Positions 5,769-8,157 of a stretch of 8,157 nt of DNA are shown here, piece after piece. Origin of the DNA: Clostridiales bacterium. Its GTDB lineage: Bacteria > Bacillota > Clostridia > Oscillospirales > Ruminococcaceae. Made by a program: the position numbers and the translations under genes. How positions within the stretch are numbered: the first letter of the stretch is position 1; every line of letters starts with the position of its first letter. The stretch covers positions 1 to 8,157 of the forward strand of contig JAAZIT010000432.1 of NCBI GenBank assembly GCA_012800685.1. Reading direction: 5' to 3'. The notes under the pieces are model-generated. The model had not been told where the DNA came from, searched no databases, and saw only the letters and a list, made by a program, of their open reading frames with translations.

Positions 5769-7172
5769 ATGGTATTTTCTAGTCTTACATTTTTATACTT
5801 TTTCTTGCCAATTACGTTGTTGGTGTATTATGTTTCCCCTAAAAAGGTTAAAAATTTTATTTTGCTTGTATCTAGTTTGGCTTTTTACGCTTGGGGGGAA
5901 CCAATTTATATTTTAGCAATGATATTTTCCGCCTCCGTTGACTATGTTGCTGGCAGGATTATGGATATAAATGATGATAACCAAAAAGCCAGAAATATTT
6001 GCTTAGTTTTTTCAGTGTGCATGAATATAGGACTTCTAGCTATATTTAAGTACAGCTCTTTTTTTGTTGAAAATATAAATTCGATTTTTGATACAAGGAT
6101 AGCTAATCCAAATCTTCCACTACCTATAGGCATATCTTTTTATACTTTCCAAAGTATGTCATATATAATTGACCTTTATAGAAGAAAAGTTAAGGTACAA
6201 AAAAACCTAATTGATTTTATGGCTTATGTAACAATGTTTCCACAGATTATTGCGGGTCCAATAGTTACTTACAATAAGCTTGAGGAAAAGCTTAAGAACC
6301 GTAAGGTTACACTTGATTATCTTTCTGATGGTGTTGCACAATTCGTAAAAGGATTGGGTAAAAAAGTTCTTTTGGCTAACAATATAGGCATGATGTGGGA
6401 ACAAGTTAAATCTTTAAATTACAGCAACATGTCCGCTGCTACAGCATGGCTTGGAATAATTGCTTTTGCATTTCAAATATATTTTGAGTTTTCAGGTTTT
6501 TCTGATATGGCACTTGGGTTAGGGAAGATGCTAGGATTTGATTTTCCTAAGAATTTTAATTTGCCATACACTGCAACAAGCATTACTAATTTTTGGAAGA
6601 GTTGGAATATAACTCTAGGTGCTTGGTTTAGAAAGTATCTTTACATTCCGCTAGGCGGAAAACATAAAGGGACATTGAAAACAATAAGAAATATTTTAAT
6701 AACTTGGATTGTTATAGGGTTTTGGTATGGTGCAGGTTGGAATTTTGCCATTTGGGGACTTTATTTTGGAGTACTAATTATTTTAGAAAAGTTTGTATGT
6801 GGTAAATACTTAGAAAAGCTTCCTAAAATTATTAATAAGCTTTATACATTTTTACTTGTATTATTTGGATGGGTGATATTTAACTCTAACTCAATATTCG
6901 AGTTTAAAAAGTATATTGGAGCAATGTTTGGTTTTAATGGATTATTGTATGATAGGACAACCGTTTTCTTAATTGTTAATTATGCCTTTATTTTTACAAT
7001 TTGCGTTATATGTTCGGGTACTGTGGTTAGTAAAATTTCAAATAAATTAGATGAATTAAAAATTGATTTTAGAAGCATATCTGCACCGATTTTTCAGCTT
7101 GGTATTATGCTTTTGTCAACTGCATATTTAGTAAACCAGTCATACAATCCTTTTTTAATTTTTAAATTATAA
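5769..7172 (+). CDS. AlgI-like MBOAT-family membrane acyltransferase (atypical active site)
   Basis: A 467-residue multi-spanning membrane protein. AlgI/DltB-type MBOAT proteins move acetyl or other acyl groups across the membrane to an extracytoplasmic partner that modifies a surface polymer. Diagnostic segments are MVFSSLTFLYFFLPITLLVYY (start), SLAFYAWGEP (36-45), LPIGISFYTFQSMSYIIDLYR (118-138), FPQIIAGPIV (157-166), FQIYFEFSGFSDMALGLGKMLG (235-256), and FWKSWNITLGAWFRKYLYIPLGG (275-297). The family core normally reads FWRRWHISL...LWHGAxWNF. Here the two hallmark histidines are replaced: Asn280 (codon 6606-6608) and Tyr320 (codon 6726-6728, in GFWYGAGWNFAIWGLYFG). The frame is otherwise intact and of normal length, so this does not look like a decaying gene. 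The start at ATG 5769 follows AGGGGAG (5757-5763) by 5 nt. It lies 25 nt after rnmV and 25 nt before its DHHW partner. The acceptor polymer is unknown. Confidence 0.9.
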   Translation: MVFSSLTFLYFFLPITLLVYYVSPKKVKNFILLVSSLAFYAWGEPIYILAMIFSASVDYVAGRIMDINDDNQKARNICLVFSVCMNIGLLAIFKYSSFFVENINSIFDTRIANPNLPLPIGISFYTFQSMSYIIDLYRRKVKVQKNLIDFMAYVTMFPQIIAGPIVTYNKLEEKLKNRKVTLDYLSDGVAQFVKGLGKKVLLANNIGMMWEQVKSLNYSNMSAATAWLGIIAFAFQIYFEFSGFSDMALGLGKMLGFDFPKNFNLPYTATSITNFWKSWNITLGAWFRKYLYIPLGGKHKGTLKTIRNILITWIVIGFWYGAGWNFAIWGLYFGVLIILEKFVCGKYLEKLPKIINKLYTFLLVLFGWVIFNSNSIFEFKKYIGAMFGFNGLLYDRTTVFLIVNYAFIFTICVICSGTVVSKISNKLDELKIDFRSISAPIFQLGIMLLSTAYLVNQSYNPFLIFKL

Positions 7173-7197
7173 AGTTAGCTTTTAGGGAGGTATTCAT

Positions 7198-8157
7198 ATG
7201 CAAAAAATTATGAAAATAGTATCTGTTACGCTTTTTTTTACTTTGCTAGTACTTTTTATGATTCTAACAATTGTTTTGCCTAAATCTGATTTTTCTGAAA
7301 ATGAAAATAGAGCTTTAGCTGATTTACCAAAAGCAACAGCTGAAAGGTACTCTGATAAAAGCTTAATGGCTGGCATTGATAACTATGTTTCTGACCATTT
7401 TGCCCTGAGGAGCAGCCTAATGTCAGTTAAATCACTAGTTGAGCATATGTACGGAAAGCACCTTCAAAATGGCATATATTTTGCGGATGAAAGAATGGTT
7501 GAATTAGTAACAGATGTGGACAAGTCAATCGTTAACAACTCAATTGAAGCTATAAATTATTTAGCTTGTTCAACTAATACACCAGTATATGTTATGATAG
7601 CACCAACTGCTGCTGGGATTTATTCTAGTGATATTCCAAGTTATTATGGAAATGAAAATCAAAAAACAGCTATTGAGGACATTTATTATAGATTAGATGA
7701 TAGAATTTCAACTCTAAACGTGTACTCAAAGCTTCATTCTGCTCGTGATGAGTATATTTACTATCGTAATGATAATCACTGGACTTCATATGGCGCTTAT
7801 ATATCTTACTACGTTGCAATTAAAAAAATGGGTTATACACCTGCACCATATAGTAACTATGACGTTGAACATGTTAATAGTCAGTTTAGAGGAACGTTTT
7901 ATAACAAGGTTTTGTATTCAATGTATCCACCTGATGTAATTGATTTGTATCATTCAAAATCTGGCAATCGAGTTTTAAGTGTTGCGGTAGATACTGGAAA
8001 AGAACTTCTTCAAGGTAGTATGATGTATTATGCAGAGTATTTAAACAAATCTAATAAATACAGCTTGTTTTTAGAGGACTATAAAAATCCTTATGTTCAA
8101 ATAAACACATCCTCTAAAAGAGAAAATAAACTTTTAGTTATTAAGGATAGCTATGCA
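7198..8157 (+). CDS. DHHW/AlgX-like SGNH-fold protein, N-terminal part (3' end outside window)
   Basis: The first 320 residues of an exported or membrane-anchored protein that runs off the right edge. The start at ATG 7198 has AGGGAGG (7184-7190) 7 nt upstream. A short basic N-terminus and hydrophobic segment (about 7-27, IVSVTLFFTLLVLFMILTIVL) serve as signal anchor. Then comes FSENENRALADLPKAT (32-47), the typical DHHW/AlgX-family opening, and DNYVSDHFALRSSL (61-74). The catalytic-type motif RNDNHWTSYGAY supplies D192 and H194, and LLVIKDSYA at the edge supplies the likely nucleophile S318. These give the D-H-S set of AlgX/AlgJ-like acetyltransferases and esterases. Next to an MBOAT gene, the inferred role is to receive acyl groups and place them on, or remove them from, an extracellular polysaccharide or cell-wall polymer. 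Unlike the MBOAT neighbour, its visible catalytic residues look intact. The full length and C-terminal domain cannot be judged. Confidence 0.87.
   Translation, partial: MQKIMKIVSVTLFFTLLVLFMILTIVLPKSDFSENENRALADLPKATAERYSDKSLMAGIDNYVSDHFALRSSLMSVKSLVEHMYGKHLQNGIYFADERMVELVTDVDKSIVNNSIEAINYLACSTNTPVYVMIAPTAAGIYSSDIPSYYGNENQKTAIEDIYYRLDDRISTLNVYSKLHSARDEYIYYRNDNHWTSYGAYISYYVAIKKMGYTPAPYSNYDVEHVNSQFRGTFYNKVLYSMYPPDVIDLYHSKSGNRVLSVAVDTGKELLQGSMMYYAEYLNKSNKYSLFLEDYKNPYVQINTSSKRENKLLVIKDSYA

Noticed and set aside
7140..7180. A possible terminator at the end of the MBOAT gene (T-run at 7151-7163).
   Set aside because: The T-run is not preceded by a stable GC-rich hairpin and lies within the coding region. 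It encodes the hydrophobic C-terminus.
7745..7939. A small + strand ORF inside the DHHW gene.
   Set aside because: The continuous frame from 7198 to the edge carries the family motifs (FSENENRAL, DNHWT, KDSYA). The 7745 ORF is an out-of-frame shadow.

Overview
The window is an AT-rich stretch in which every gene lies on the + strand. It looks like the chromosome of a low-GC Firmicute, most likely an anaerobic gut-type Clostridia (Oscillospirales/Ruminococcus-like). The evidence is the gene content, strong AGGAGG-type ribosome binding sites, short spacers, A/T-ending codons with frequent AGA for arginine, and one TTG start. This placement is inferred from style and synteny, not from a marker search.

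Layout from left to right: the C-terminal ~540 residues of alanyl-tRNA synthetase (alaS, start outside the window); a small HIT-family nucleotide hydrolase (1651-1992); a ComEC/Rec2 DNA-uptake channel (about 2050-4089); the DNA polymerase III delta subunit (holA, 4076-5131, overlapping comEC by 14 nt); a Toprim protein of the ribonuclease M5 type (rnmV, TTG start, 5156-5743); an AlgI-like MBOAT membrane protein (5769-7172); and the N-terminal 320 residues of an extracytoplasmic DHHW/AlgX-like SGNH protein (7198 to the right edge). Gaps between genes are only 19 to 57 nt or negative. I see no convincing promoter or intrinsic terminator, so the whole run can be read as one operon. No non-coding stretch exceeds 60 nt. 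I found no RNA genes, mobile elements or CRISPR array.

The genes form two functional blocks. The first five are information-processing genes: tRNA charging, nucleotide hydrolysis, DNA uptake, replication clamp loading and rRNA maturation. comEC-holA is a familiar Firmicute neighbourhood. The last two form a typical surface-polymer O-acylation pair, in which an MBOAT protein normally passes acyl groups across the membrane and an SGNH-like partner places them on a polysaccharide or cell-wall polymer.

I do not see a clearly new system. The observations that most deserve a second look are: (1) the MBOAT protein has Asn280 and Tyr320 where AlgI/DltB-type enzymes carry their two hallmark histidines, while the paired DHHW protein keeps its apparent catalytic residues; (2) the ComEC C-terminal metallo-beta-lactamase-like domain has lost the HxHxDH metal site; (3) an 11-bp tandem duplication at the end of comEC seems to have shifted the frame past an earlier stop and created the overlap with holA; (4) the HIT-comEC spacer is a TAG-rich, imperfectly repeated tract with stops in all three frames; (5) a perfect 10-bp stem-loop sits inside the rnmV coding region.
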